From: Scybalosoma faecavium
GTDB lineage: Bacteria; Bacillota; Clostridia; Christensenellales; Christensenellaceae
Length of the DNA stretch: 64,000 nucleotides
Assembly (NCBI GenBank): GCA_018716135.1
Contig: DVKG01000009.1
Location: forward strand, 62,001-126,000
Reading direction: 5' to 3'
Of the stretch, positions 40,346 to 49,650 are shown piece by piece (position 1 is the stretch's first letter; each line of letters starts with the position of its first letter). A program made the position numbers and the translations under genes. The notes below the pieces were generated by a model, which was given only the letters and a program-made list of their open reading frames with translations, was not told the origin of the DNA and did not search any database.

Positions 40346-41848
40346 ATGAAGAAGCAAGAGCTTTTGACTGATAATTGTATATGGCTGCGGGGGCAGGCGG
40401 CTATGGTCGAAGGAGCTATAGAGCTTCCGAACGGGCTGCCTGAGATGCAGAGCGTACTCGACGTGAGCGCACTCGCAGAGGCGCAAAACACCGACCTGCT
40501 GGAAGGCCGCATAGTCGTCAGCGGTACAGTCAGTTTTATGATACTCTATCTGGACAAAATGGGCGAACCCGTCAGCTTCGACGCCAGATGTGATTTCAAG
40601 CATTCTATACCAAACAGCGACGCCGCTCCCGGGATGAACGCGCTCTCCCGCGTGAGAACAGGCGAAATTTCCTGCCAGCCTCAAGGCTCTCGAAGCGCGG
40701 CTATGCGCTGCGAGATAAAGCTGGACGTATTCGCATGGCAAAGCGTTCAAAACGAAATACTCGATCCGAATATGCTCGAGGATGGCTTGGAAGCCAGAGT
40801 TCAAACAAAAAAGCTCACACGGCTTATATCCGGACGCAGCGCAAAAAGCTTCGTCCGCAGCGAAGTGAGAATATCGCAAAATATGCCGCCCGCTCAGAAT
40901 ATACTTCTCGCGCGCGGTCATGTTTCTCTCGCCTCCGCCACCCCGGAGGAAGGGAAAATAGCCCTTGAAGGCGAGATGAAAGTTTTCATAATATATCAAA
41001 GTCGCGACTCTAACGCCCCTCTTCAATTTTTCTCCGAGACTCTCCCCTTCGGTGAAATTGTCAGCGAGGACGCCACCCGGCCCGGTTCAGATGTCTTCGC
41101 AGACGCTTCTCTCGAGCGATTGGACGTCGAGCTTATGAGTCTCGATTCAGACACAGCCAGCGTCTCCGCGGTTATAGGTCTGAACACATACTGCTGTCAG
41201 ACTTCTGAGGTTCAGCTAGTAGCCGACATGTATTCAGCTGACATGGACTGCGAGCTCAAAAGCGTAAGTCTGAACACAGCCGGCAGACGGCGCATAGACT
41301 CTCAAAAAAAGATAATTCGCCAGACGCTCGCCGTCCCCGATACTTTCCCCGAGATATCCCGCGTGATATACGCTTCCTCACGCGCCGACATTACCGAAAC
41401 CTCCTGCATGCAGGATGCTTACAAAATATCCGGAATAATATATTACAGCATAATAGCCTCTACTTCTGATTTCGGCTTCAAAAGGCTGCGTATAAACATG
41501 CCGTTTGAAACAGAGCTTAGCGCAGCAGGCGTACACCCCGATATGTCTATAGATACAGAAGCTCTGTGCGAAAGCACTTCTGTGGAAGGCTCGGGCAAAG
41601 AACTGGAAAGCAAGGTGTGCATAGATGCAGTGACCAACGAGCGGCAGTCTTCTGTCATTTCCGCTGTCTCCGACGTAGCTTTGACACCCTCCGAGCAAAA
41701 GACCAAAAGCGGAATAGTCGTATACTACGCCGACGGAGAACACACTCTTTGGGAGATAGCAAAACAATTCCGCGTCAGAGGAGGACGATTGGGCGGCGAT
41801 GCAGATGAAATAGCACAAAAAGGTACACGTATAACGCTCATCAGATAG
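40346..41848 (+). CDS. SPOCS/DUF3794 protein with C-terminal LysM, spore-envelope type
   Basis: A 500-residue protein. The start MKKQELLTDNCIWLRGQ was chosen by GGAGG 6-7 nt upstream. It contains repeated DUF3794/SPOCS beta-domains (for example VVSGTVSFMILYLDK, LEGEMKVFIIYQSRDSN, YKISGIIYYSIIAST), and residues about 450-500 form a LysM-like repeat (VVYYADGEHTLWEIAKQFRV). This layout is known from Clostridial SpoVID/SafA-like spore-envelope proteins, so it supports a spore-forming host. No signal peptide is seen, consistent with assembly on the forespore from the mother cell. Confidence 0.85.
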   Translation: MKKQELLTDNCIWLRGQAAMVEGAIELPNGLPEMQSVLDVSALAEAQNTDLLEGRIVVSGTVSFMILYLDKMGEPVSFDARCDFKHSIPNSDAAPGMNALSRVRTGEISCQPQGSRSAAMRCEIKLDVFAWQSVQNEILDPNMLEDGLEARVQTKKLTRLISGRSAKSFVRSEVRISQNMPPAQNILLARGHVSLASATPEEGKIALEGEMKVFIIYQSRDSNAPLQFFSETLPFGEIVSEDATRPGSDVFADASLERLDVELMSLDSDTASVSAVIGLNTYCCQTSEVQLVADMYSADMDCELKSVSLNTAGRRRIDSQKKIIRQTLAVPDTFPEISRVIYASSRADITETSCMQDAYKISGIIYYSIIASTSDFGFKRLRINMPFETELSAAGVHPDMSIDTEALCESTSVEGSGKELESKVCIDAVTNERQSSVISAVSDVALTPSEQKTKSGIVVYYADGEHTLWEIAKQFRVRGGRLGGDADEIAQKGTRITLIR

Positions 41849-41877
41849 CAGAACATGATTTTACAATCAAACGCAAC

Positions 41878-41917
41878 AAAAACGTATGTGTGGCGCTTGC
41901 TCACTCATACGTTTTTT
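41878..41917. terminator. Bidirectional terminator between converging genes
   Basis: AAAAACGTATG and CATACGTTTTT form an 11-bp stem flanked by A and T runs, so it can stop transcription from both sides. Confidence 0.82.
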
Positions 41918-41958
41918 GCATTTTGCATAATATATTTTCACTCTATTATTTCATTTTA

Positions 41959-42786
41959 TTATTTCATTGAAATTCTGGTGCATCTGACTTTCCCGGAGAG
42001 TATATCGCTCACTCTATGCCGCGCATGTGCGATTATCACCGTGCTTCCCGCTTCGAGAGCCTGGCGGGAATAGCGGAGCTTTGCGGAGGCTCCTTCTGTT
42101 CCGACGCGGCTGCTCCCTTTGCAATAGCTCATCATTTCGTCCAGTTTAGATGTTATTTCGTCAATATTCGCACCTGTCACTTCGTCAATAATAGTACTCG
42201 AATCGCTTGGGTCGCGATATATCCCCTCTACGCTCGTCAGCAGCAGAAGCTTCTCCGCACGTACAAGCTTTGCCACCACCGCGGCCGTTTCGTCATTGTC
42301 CACACATTCTACTACCTTGCGCCCTTCTTCCACGAATTTTGCCAGCTCAAATCTACGGCTTTCTTCGTTTGATACCGCGTCGTTGTAGTTGATGATAGGT
42401 ATGGCGTTTTGATTCGCTGCGCGATACAAAAGTCTTTTTATGTGATCCGCTCTCTCGGGGTCGTTAAAATGATTGTGCTCCACAAGCACCTGGCGCACAG
42501 AATAGCGCGACGGCACAAAATCGCGGTAAAGCCCCATGAGTATAGTCTGACCTTGAGAGGAATAATCTGTTTTTATTTCTTCCATATCTCCTTTCAGCTC
42601 ATATCCGTTGCGCTTCATGTAGTCTATTCTGCCTATCTCGACCGCTCCCGAGCTTATCAGTATATGCCCCGGATGCAGCTCTCCCGCGAGCCGTGAGATT
42701 ATGTTGTAATTTAAATCATTGTCTTCCTCTCGAATCAATGCCATAGAGCCGATCTTTATAACCAGCTCAAAATCAAAATGCGACAT
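41959..42786 (-). CDS. Amino acid kinase family protein (glutamate 5-kinase-like)
   Basis: A 275-residue protein with the amino-acid-kinase fold: N-terminal LVIKIGSMALI, HILISSGAVEIGRIDY and VDNDETAAVVAKLVRAEKLLLLTSVEGIY match glutamate 5-kinase blocks. There is no PUA domain, and proA is not next to it, so proline synthesis is not assured; other carboxylate or phosphonate kinases are possible. The start MSHFDFELVIKIG was chosen by GGAGG 6 nt upstream. It begins 1 nt after the stop of the GNAT gene, so the two are coupled. Confidence 0.7.
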   Translation of the reverse strand: MSHFDFELVIKIGSMALIREEDNDLNYNIISRLAGELHPGHILISSGAVEIGRIDYMKRNGYELKGDMEEIKTDYSSQGQTILMGLYRDFVPSRYSVRQVLVEHNHFNDPERADHIKRLLYRAANQNAIPIINYNDAVSNEESRRFELAKFVEEGRKVVECVDNDETAAVVAKLVRAEKLLLLTSVEGIYRDPSDSSTIIDEVTGANIDEITSKLDEMMSYCKGSSRVGTEGASAKLRYSRQALEAGSTVIIAHARHRVSDILSGKVRCTRISMK

Positions 42787-42787
42787 T

Positions 42788-43933
42788 TTATGCCTCCTGT
42801 GCAGCTTCTGTATCAATTGCCTTTCTAAAGCATCTGCGGGCTTTATGATCTTTTTCTATTCTGTATGCCTCCCACATGCCCTGAACTTTATAATTCGTCT
42901 CCAGCTCAGGTCCCGTTTCCGCATACGGAATTCCGTCCTCCAGCGCTTTTTTAGTAAGATTGCGCATTACAAGCGCATTCACGCCTGCCCGCTGATATTC
43001 TTTCGCTACGCCGATAAGATACATGTCCAGCGCAACAGGATTGTGAAGCGTCCTGAGCATGCTTATCCAGCCTATCGGAAAAAGCCTTCCCTTTATCTTT
43101 TTGACCGTAGGGCCTATCGCAGGAGCGAGCACGCCAAAGCCGACAAGTCTGCCGTTCTCATCTTCTACAATGGATACATAGCGCAGGTTTATCAGCGCAA
43201 GAAACTGCTTGCCGTAATACTGAATTTGTCTCTCGTTGAGCGGAACCACTCCATAAAGATCTGCATACGCTTCATTCACCAAATTAAGCACTTTTGATAT
43301 ATATGGCTTCGCGTCTTTTTTAGTTCTAAGCTCAACGTCATGCAGGTTGTATTTTGTCCTCGTTCTCTCGCATATTTTATCCAGCAGCTCCGGCCGCAGC
43401 GGTTCGCTGTAAACCTTGTTCTCCAGCCAGTCTATATCCTTTTCAAAGCCCAGTCTGTTCATATGCTCAATATAATAAGGATAGTTGTAGTACGTAACGT
43501 ACATACTTACCTTATCAAAACCTTTATAAAGCATTCCCTGTCTGTCAAAATCACAAAAGCCTATCGGTCCTACAACTTCCGTCATTCCTTTTTCCGACGC
43601 CCATTCTTCTATTGACTTTATGAGCAGGCGCGAAACCTCTATATCGTCTATAAAATCGAAACGGCATATGCGCACCCGTTTCTGATTGAACTTCTCATTT
43701 GCCGCTCTGTTTATTATTCCGCATATTCTGCCCACAACCTCATCGTCTTTATAGCAGAGAAGCATTTTAACCTCGCAGTAATCGTATGCCGGATTCACCT
43801 TAGGATTCAGGTTTCCCATTTCATCCTGCTTCAGCAGCGGAATATATTGTTCGCAGTCTTTATACAAGTCATCCTGAAACTTAATAAACTTCCTCAACAT
43901 CGACTTGCCGGATACTTCTTTAATTGTATACAT
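42788..43933 (-). CDS. GNAT-like acetyltransferase of unknown substrate, 381 residues
   Basis: A long GNAT-family protein of the kind with two related halves: an N-terminal half (VVGRICGIINRAANEKFNQK) and a C-terminal half with LVGFGVLAPAIGPT and KEYQRAGVNALVMRNLTKKA. The end AETGPELETNYKVQGMWEAY is typical of this uncharacterised group. It is the first gene of a two-gene operon with the amino acid kinase, so both probably act on the same small metabolite. No signal peptide or membrane segment is seen. Confidence 0.72.
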   Translation of the reverse strand: MYTIKEVSGKSMLRKFIKFQDDLYKDCEQYIPLLKQDEMGNLNPKVNPAYDYCEVKMLLCYKDDEVVGRICGIINRAANEKFNQKRVRICRFDFIDDIEVSRLLIKSIEEWASEKGMTEVVGPIGFCDFDRQGMLYKGFDKVSMYVTYYNYPYYIEHMNRLGFEKDIDWLENKVYSEPLRPELLDKICERTRTKYNLHDVELRTKKDAKPYISKVLNLVNEAYADLYGVVPLNERQIQYYGKQFLALINLRYVSIVEDENGRLVGFGVLAPAIGPTVKKIKGRLFPIGWISMLRTLHNPVALDMYLIGVAKEYQRAGVNALVMRNLTKKALEDGIPYAETGPELETNYKVQGMWEAYRIEKDHKARRCFRKAIDTEAAQEA

Positions 43934-44000
43934 ATTCTTTCCTTTATTTATTCTCTAAAGATTAGAGTTGATTCCTCTTTTTCTGTTTTCAGCAGCTTTT

Positions 44001-44029
44001 ATTGTACCACATATATCACGATGTGTAAA
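44001..44029 (-). promoter_or_regulatory. Promoter of the GNAT-kinase operon
   Basis: The minus strand reads TTTACA, a 17-nt spacer and TACAAT. Confidence 0.65.
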
Positions 44030-44076
44030 TGGCTGCACAAATACGCCGTATGCGCTGTTTTAATATTATTTAATAT

Positions 44077-44105
44077 TTGCACTGTGTTTGAAACAGAGCT
44101 AAAAT
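44077..44105 (+). promoter_or_regulatory. Promoter of the M24 aminopeptidase
   Basis: TTGCAC (44077-44082), a 17-nt spacer and TAAAAT (44100-44105). Confidence 0.65.
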
Positions 44106-44151
44106 GTAATAGAATATGAGCAATAATGTTTTTTAATTTGGAGGCACTACT

Positions 44152-45849
44152 TTGAAGAATAAAATACAGCATGCGCAGGCGGCTCTCCGCGACGCGGGGC
44201 TTGATGCGCTTTTTATCCCAACGCAGGACCCTCACGCGAGCGAATATCCTGCGGACTGCTACAAGCTGCGCGAATATCTCTCCGGCTTCACCGGCTCCGC
44301 AGGCGAGCTTGTAATCACGCAGACAAGCGCCGCCCTGTTCACCGACGGCAGATATGAGCTTCAAGCCAAGGCTCAGCTCTCGGATACGGGCATAGAGCCT
44401 CGCATAGTCCGCTCTACCGTCTCAGCGGCGATAGACTATATGCGCTCTTCCGATATAAAAAATCTGGGCGCAGATTTTGGAATAATATCCTCTCGGCAGG
44501 CCGAGATGTTCCGCTCCGCGGGTTTTTCGCTTTCTCACTTAAGTTTAAACAATTTATGGGATGCACGCCCCGAAAGACCTCAATCAGGGCTAAAATACTT
44601 CGGCTACGGCAGAATATCCGACAAGCTCAACGCTGTCAGAGCTCAAATGGGCGACGCTGACGCTGTTCTCGTCTCTGCTCTGGACGACATTGCATGGCTG
44701 CTCTGCTTCCGCGCCCGCGACATAGACTACTGCCCCGTAGCTTACGCTTACTGCCTCGTGTTTAAAGACAGAGCAGAGCTTTTCACAGACGGAGAAATAT
44801 CACCGGAGCTGTCGGATAAATTTTCGGAAGCTAACGTGCGCATTGCCAAATACTCCGACGCCTCCGAGCGCATCTCCTCTCTGCCCGCAGACAGCATACT
44901 TCTTGCAGACAAAGCCTCCGTATGCGAAGAAATTATAAATTCTGCAAAAGCACACATAAAAAATTCAGAAAGTATCGCCGCAAATCTCAAAACCGTAAAA
45001 AGTGAACAAGAACAGAAGGGCTTCCGCGAAGCGCACATACTGGACGGAGCCGCTCTGACTACTCTTATATACGAACTGAAAACCGGACTTCTCACCGGCA
45101 CGGAACTGGACGTATCAAAAAGGCTGTGGAGTCTGCGAAAAGAGCGCGGCTGCATCATGCCCAGCTTCGAGACTATAAGCGCATATGGAGCAAACAGCGC
45201 CATAGTGCATTATGCTCCAACCCCCGCCACGAACGCCGCTCTTCGCCGCAGGTCTTTCATTCTCTTAGACTCCGGCGGTCACTACCCTTGCGGCACTACA
45301 GACGTAACTCGTACAGTCGCTCTCGGAGAGCTTATGCAAGAAGAAAAGCGGGTTTTCACTCTGGTGCTCAAAGGGCACATAGATCTCGCCCGTTCTGTAT
45401 TTCCTGCTCGAACGAACGGCCGTCAGCTGGACTCCATAGCCCGCACTCCTCTGCAGCAGGAAAACCTGGACTTCGCTCACGGTACAGGCCACGGCGTAGG
45501 CCATGTGCTCATTGTACACGAAGGTCCCGCGAGGATAAGCCCCTCCGCCCCTCTCTCGCCTATCCCCATCGGCACGGTCATTTCCAACGAACCCGGCGCT
45601 TATCTCGCCGGAAAATTCGGAGTACGCACAGAAAACCTCATGCTCTGCCGTCCGCTTCGTCCGGGACTTAACTGCTTCGAAACACTGACCCTCGCTCCTA
45701 TAGATCTCGACGCCGTCATACCGGAAATGCTCACAAGCGAACAAAAACGCTGGCTGAATGAATACCATCGCCGCGTCCGCGCGGCTCTGACAGATATTCT
45801 CCCTCCCGCGGCGGCGGCCTGGCTGAAAAATGCAACCGAAAGCATATAA
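44152..45849 (+). CDS. Xaa-Pro aminopeptidase (M24B, three-domain type)
   Basis: A 565-residue cytosolic metallopeptidase that releases N-terminal residues ahead of proline. Two creatinase-like N-terminal domains (about 1-290) precede the pita-bread domain, with metal ligands in LLDSGGHYPCGTTDVTRT, GTGHGVGH, ISNEPG and VRTENL. The start is TTG, with GGAGG 8 nt upstream. It is probably monocistronic and may support peptide use. Confidence 0.92.
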   Translation: MKNKIQHAQAALRDAGLDALFIPTQDPHASEYPADCYKLREYLSGFTGSAGELVITQTSAALFTDGRYELQAKAQLSDTGIEPRIVRSTVSAAIDYMRSSDIKNLGADFGIISSRQAEMFRSAGFSLSHLSLNNLWDARPERPQSGLKYFGYGRISDKLNAVRAQMGDADAVLVSALDDIAWLLCFRARDIDYCPVAYAYCLVFKDRAELFTDGEISPELSDKFSEANVRIAKYSDASERISSLPADSILLADKASVCEEIINSAKAHIKNSESIAANLKTVKSEQEQKGFREAHILDGAALTTLIYELKTGLLTGTELDVSKRLWSLRKERGCIMPSFETISAYGANSAIVHYAPTPATNAALRRRSFILLDSGGHYPCGTTDVTRTVALGELMQEEKRVFTLVLKGHIDLARSVFPARTNGRQLDSIARTPLQQENLDFAHGTGHGVGHVLIVHEGPARISPSAPLSPIPIGTVISNEPGAYLAGKFGVRTENLMLCRPLRPGLNCFETLTLAPIDLDAVIPEMLTSEQKRWLNEYHRRVRAALTDILPPAAAAWLKNATESI

Positions 45850-46005
45850 AAACCTCTGCTCCCGCGCAGTATCCAAAGCGTTACAGCATAATAACGAATA
45901 TTTAAACATTGTTTTGCATGACCGTCTTCTTATGACTGCACATCAGATAATTGCGCCTGCGGCTTTAATTTCCCAAAAAAATATGTGTTTGCGCCTCTCG
46001 GTCAC

Positions 46006-46034
46006 TTGACGCAAGTCTCACAAATATATATAAT
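46006..46034 (+). promoter_or_regulatory. Promoter of the first amino-acid ABC importer operon
   Basis: TTGACG (46006-46011), a 17-nt spacer and TATAAT (46029-46034), about 87 nt before the first gene. No riboswitch is visible in this short leader. Confidence 0.8.
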
Positions 46035-46120
46035 TTAAGTATTAAAGTGAAAATGCAGTGTGTTCGCTGTTGTTTTGCAAAAAGACGTCGGCTATACATT
46101 CTGCAAAGGAGGAATTACAG

Positions 46121-46843
46121 TTGATAAAACTTGTAAATGTAAATAAATTTTTTGGAAGCAACCACGTTCTCAAAGACGTCAACCTGCATGTACACGAGGG
46201 TGAAAAGCTCGTTATAATCGGGCCCTCCGGCTCCGGCAAAAGTACCACCGTACGCTGCATGAATTTCCTTGAGGAGCCTACATCCGGACAAGTTTTTATA
46301 AACGGCGAAGAACTGACTCACAAAAACAAAACCAGAATCGTGCGTTCTTCCACATCTATGGTTTTCCAGCAGTTTAATCTGTATCCGCATAAATCCGTAC
46401 TTCAGAACCTTACGCTCGCGCCGATGAAGCTGCAGGGGAAATCCAGAGAAGAGGCCGAAGCTTTAGCGTTCAAATATCTCGACGTCGTCGGCCTGCGCAA
46501 CAAGGCGAACGTATATCCCTCTACGCTTTCCGGCGGTCAGCAGCAGCGTGTCGCAATAGCGAGAGCGCTTTGCTCTCAATCCCGCGTCATTCTCTTCGAC
46601 GAGCCCACGAGCGCGCTCGACCCCGAGACAGTTCAGGAAGTTCTGGACGTAATGATAAAACTAAGCCAGGACAACATAACTATGGTTGTCGTAACTCACG
46701 AGATGGGCTTCGCACGTCAGGTGGCAGACCGCGTTATCTTCATGGACGACGGCCGCATAATCGAAGAGGGTTCTCCCGAACACTTCTTTGAAAATCCGAC
46801 TCATGAACGTACAAAAGCCTTCTTGAGCAAAATACTTCGATAA
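46121..46843 (+). CDS. Polar amino acid ABC transporter, ATPase
   Basis: A 240-residue GlnQ-type ATPase with Walker A (GPSGSGKSTT), signature (LSGGQQQRVAIARAL) and Walker B (VILFDEPTSALD). The start was set at a TTG with AAGGAGG 8 nt upstream, giving MIKLVNVNKFFGSN; a longer frame lacks a ribosome site. First gene of the operon ATPase, binding protein, two permeases. Confidence 0.94.
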   Translation: MIKLVNVNKFFGSNHVLKDVNLHVHEGEKLVIIGPSGSGKSTTVRCMNFLEEPTSGQVFINGEELTHKNKTRIVRSSTSMVFQQFNLYPHKSVLQNLTLAPMKLQGKSREEAEALAFKYLDVVGLRNKANVYPSTLSGGQQQRVAIARALCSQSRVILFDEPTSALDPETVQEVLDVMIKLSQDNITMVVVTHEMGFARQVADRVIFMDDGRIIEEGSPEHFFENPTHERTKAFLSKILR

Positions 46844-46896
46844 GCTTACAACCGCATTCGCGGCTAGTATTATCTATCATTTGGAGGTAAAGAACA

Positions 46897-47847
46897 ATGA
46901 AGAAACTCTCTAAGGTCCTAGCCTTAGTAATGGCAGCTTGTATGTGCTTTGCAATGGCAGCCTGCGGCAGCTCTGATTCTTCCGCATCTGCTCCCGCTTC
47001 TGACGAAGCGTCCGCAGCTGCATCCGCAGACGTTTCCGAAGCGCCCGCAGAGTCCAGCGAGGCTCTCGCAGCTGACGTACAGGCTATCGTAGACAGAGGC
47101 GTTCTGAAAGTCGGCGTTAAGGACGATGTCCCCGGCTTCGGTCAGAAGGACGCTGCAACAGGCGAATTTTCCGGTATTGAGATTGACCTTGCTAAAAAGA
47201 TCGGCGAATCTCTCGGTGTCAACGTAGAATTCACACCTGTTACCGCCGCTACTCGCGGTCAGCTTCTCGATAACGGCGATATCGACCTCGTAATGGCTAC
47301 TTTCACAATCACAGAAGAGCGTAAACAGACTTACAACTTCTCCACGGCTTATTACACAGACGCTGTTACAGTCATGGTTAAGAAGGATTCCGGAATCTCC
47401 TCTCTGGCTGACCTCGCAGGCAAAAAGGTCGGCGTAAGCCAGGGTTCCACATCAATGGCCGCTCTTCAGGAAGCTGCCGGCGAAGACGTATCCATCGACT
47501 TCCAGGAATTTGCAACATACCCCGAAATTAAGGCTGCTCTGGACTCCGGCCGCGTTGACGCATTCAGCGTAGACGGTTCTATCCTCGGCGGTTATCTCGA
47601 CGATACGGTAGAGCTGCTCAGCGAGCGCTTCTCTCCGCAGGAATACGGCGTAACTTCCAAGAAGGATAACACAGGGCTGGCTGAGTACGTAGAAAACCTC
47701 ATCCAGGGATGGCTTGCAGACGGCACGATCGATCAGGTAATCGCTGACAACAACGTAACAGCTTCTTACAAGGCTGACGACGCGACAGCTACAGACGACG
47801 CCGCAGCTACAGAAGATGCAGCTTCTACAGCTTCCGCAGCTGCATAA
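46897..47847 (+). CDS. Amino acid ABC transporter substrate-binding lipoprotein (Asp/Glu, PEB1-like)
   Basis: A 316-residue lipoprotein with lipobox MAACG (Cys23) and an Ala/Ser-rich spacer to the binding domain. The domain resembles aspartate/glutamate-binding PEB1 (VGVKDDVPGFG, TRGQLLDNGDIDLVMATFTIT, RVDAFSVDGSILGGYLDD), so acidic amino acids or glutamine are likely. The last 25 residues are a low-complexity Ala/Thr/Asp tail. A hairpin downstream would keep the binding protein in excess of the permeases. Confidence 0.9.
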   Translation: MKKLSKVLALVMAACMCFAMAACGSSDSSASAPASDEASAAASADVSEAPAESSEALAADVQAIVDRGVLKVGVKDDVPGFGQKDAATGEFSGIEIDLAKKIGESLGVNVEFTPVTAATRGQLLDNGDIDLVMATFTITEERKQTYNFSTAYYTDAVTVMVKKDSGISSLADLAGKKVGVSQGSTSMAALQEAAGEDVSIDFQEFATYPEIKAALDSGRVDAFSVDGSILGGYLDDTVELLSERFSPQEYGVTSKKDNTGLAEYVENLIQGWLADGTIDQVIADNNVTASYKADDATATDDAAATEDAASTASAAA

Positions 47848-47873
47848 GCAAATTTAAATTAACGGCTATCAGG

Positions 47874-47905
47874 GAGGGTGCGCACCTTAGCCGCACCCTC
47901 ATTTT
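47874..47905 (+). terminator. Partial terminator between binding protein and permeases
   Basis: A perfect 9-bp stem GAGGGTGCG/CGCACCCTC followed by ATTTTAT. A second stem TTTCGGCA/TGCCGAAA follows downstream. Such elements commonly lower transcription of permease genes relative to the binding protein. Confidence 0.65.
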
Positions 47906-47996
47906 ATGAAAAAATTTCGGCAGTCAAGCGCGCCCTGAGATTCGGGACGCACCTGCTTGCCGAAACAACACAATAAATATCATAAGGAGGCCATCC

Positions 47997-48725
47997 ATGA
48001 CCGGAACCGGACCTTTTGCCGGATGGCGTTGGACTGCGCTTTTCGAGGACATAGATCAATTCCTTGCTGCGTGGCTGACAACCATCGAGGTCGCCGCTTT
48101 AGCGCTGGTGTTAGCGCTCATACTCGGCGTAATATTCGGACTAATGTCTACTTCTCAAAACAAAATACTGCGCGGGATAAGCCGCGTATACGTAGAGTTC
48201 TTCCAGAACACTCCTCTCGTTGTACAGATTTTCTTCTACTACAACGCCCTGCCGTATGCCAGTTTAGTAATGAGCACATTCCTCATCGGCGTGCTCGGCG
48301 TCGGTATATACCATGGCGCATACATAAGCGAAGTCGTCCGCACAGGCATACTCTCAATCCCAAAAGGACAAATGGAAGCTGCGCATTCTCAAGGTTTTAC
48401 TACGCTTCAAGCTATGCGCTATATCATATTGCCTCAGACGATAAAAATCATACTGCCCCCGCTCGTCAATCAGGCAGTCATGCTTATAAAGAACACATCC
48501 ATACTGGCTATGATCGCCGGCGGAGACATGATGTACCGCGCGAACTCCTGGTCTACTCAGGGCACTCTGAGCTACGGACCGGCGTATGTAATTTGCGGCG
48601 TATCTTACTTCATAATATGCTTCCCCCTCGCCAAGTGGGCGCGCTATTACGAAGAGAAAATCAAGCGCAACGACGTGCGCAAGAGCGACAATGAAGAAGA
48701 AGCTCCGGCGAAGGAGGTGGCATAA
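47997..48725 (+). CDS. Amino acid ABC transporter permease 1
   Basis: A 242-residue HisM/GlnP-type membrane protein with about five hydrophobic segments and the EAA loop EAAHSQGFTTLQAMRYIILPQ-type (shown in two parts: EAAHSQGFTT and RYIILPQ). GGAGG precedes the ATG. Its stop overlaps permease 2 as TAATG. Confidence 0.93.
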   Translation: MTGTGPFAGWRWTALFEDIDQFLAAWLTTIEVAALALVLALILGVIFGLMSTSQNKILRGISRVYVEFFQNTPLVVQIFFYYNALPYASLVMSTFLIGVLGVGIYHGAYISEVVRTGILSIPKGQMEAAHSQGFTTLQAMRYIILPQTIKIILPPLVNQAVMLIKNTSILAMIAGGDMMYRANSWSTQGTLSYGPAYVICGVSYFIICFPLAKWARYYEEKIKRNDVRKSDNEEEAPAKEVA

Positions 48726-49420
48726 TGTTTCAGGCATTTGCAGATCTTTTCACACCGGTTAACATAAGCTATGTACTCGGAGGCTTGGGCATAACGCTCG
48801 CCGTATCAGTCGTTACCGTACTTATCAGTATCGTTTTCGGCACTATCCTCGGTCTGCTGCGCAACTACGAACGCCGCGTCCTCGGCAAAATCGCCGCAGT
48901 TTATATCGAGATATTTCGAAACACACCTCTTCTCCTCTGGATTATGATTTGTTTCGTAATGCTCTCCGGCGGCACGCCCATCATACGCGGCGCGCTCGGT
49001 CTGACGCTTTACACTTCAGCCGTTATAGCCGAAATCGTGCGCGGCGGTTTAAACTCCATACCTCAAGGACAGTTTGAAGCGGCGGCGTCTCAGGGCTTCG
49101 GATTTATACAAACATTGCGCTATATAATTATCCCACAATGTTTTAAAGCTATAATCCCCAGCTTAATGAGCCAGATTATAACGACCATAAAAGACACGAG
49201 CTTCCTCTGTCAGGTCGCTATAGCTGAATTCCTGTATCGCAGCAAGTTCATCCTGAGCATGCTCCCTACGAGCGGAGTTGTCGTCTCGAGCGCACATGTA
49301 ATGGTGCTTTATGCAACTGTAGCTCTGGTATACTTCATAATCAATTTTGCTCTCTCATGTGTAGTTCGCAGTATGCAGAAGAGAGGGTCTAAAGAAGTCA
49401 TTGTACAAACCGAAGCATAA
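48725..49420 (+). CDS. Amino acid ABC transporter permease 2
   Basis: A 231-residue GltK/HisM-type permease that pairs with permease 1, with an EAA loop (EAAASQGFGFIQTLRY) and EIFRNTPLLLW near the first cytoplasmic loop. It is translationally coupled to permease 1. A strong terminator follows. Confidence 0.93.
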   Translation: MFQAFADLFTPVNISYVLGGLGITLAVSVVTVLISIVFGTILGLLRNYERRVLGKIAAVYIEIFRNTPLLLWIMICFVMLSGGTPIIRGALGLTLYTSAVIAEIVRGGLNSIPQGQFEAAASQGFGFIQTLRYIIIPQCFKAIIPSLMSQIITTIKDTSFLCQVAIAEFLYRSKFILSMLPTSGVVVSSAHVMVLYATVALVYFIINFALSCVVRSMQKRGSKEVIVQTEA

Positions 49421-49456
49421 GAGCATAATATAGATATATACAACTTCAAATAAACA

Positions 49457-49486
49457 AAATCCCCTTGTTTAAGGGGATTTTTCTTT
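49457..49486 (+). terminator. Terminator of the first ABC importer operon
   Basis: A perfect 10-bp stem AAATCCCCTT/AAGGGGATTT with a 4-nt loop, then TTCTTTT. Confidence 0.88.
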
Positions 49487-49530
49487 TAATGTTTTATAAC
49501 TGTTTTAATAAGTGACGCCGCCGTGCTCAC

Positions 49531-49636
49531 GGTTCAATAAGGGGCACGGCCCCGTCATTCAACAAGTGAACGAGGGGCGAAGCCTTAGATGTTCCCCGCC
49601 GCCTATAGAGGCGGGGAACATCTGTTCACGGTTATA
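49531..49636. repeat. Dispersed palindromic repeat, copy 2
   Basis: It begins GGTTCAATAAGGGGCAC and ends TGTTCACGGTTATA, the same ends as copy 1 (35774-35830), with a longer middle. It includes a perfect 13-bp inverted repeat GATGTTCCCCGCC/GGCGGGGAACATC (49588-49622). CACGGTT occurs at both edges. It lies between two converging genes. Confidence 0.75.
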
Positions 49637-49650
49637 TTTCACTTGGGTAC

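Noticed and set aside
46035..46120. Riboswitch in the leader of the first ABC importer
   Set aside because: The leader is only about 85 nt and shows no known aptamer core.
49588..49622. Terminator for plsY
   Set aside because: The perfect 13-bp stem is not followed by a T run on the minus strand and belongs to a repeat found elsewhere.
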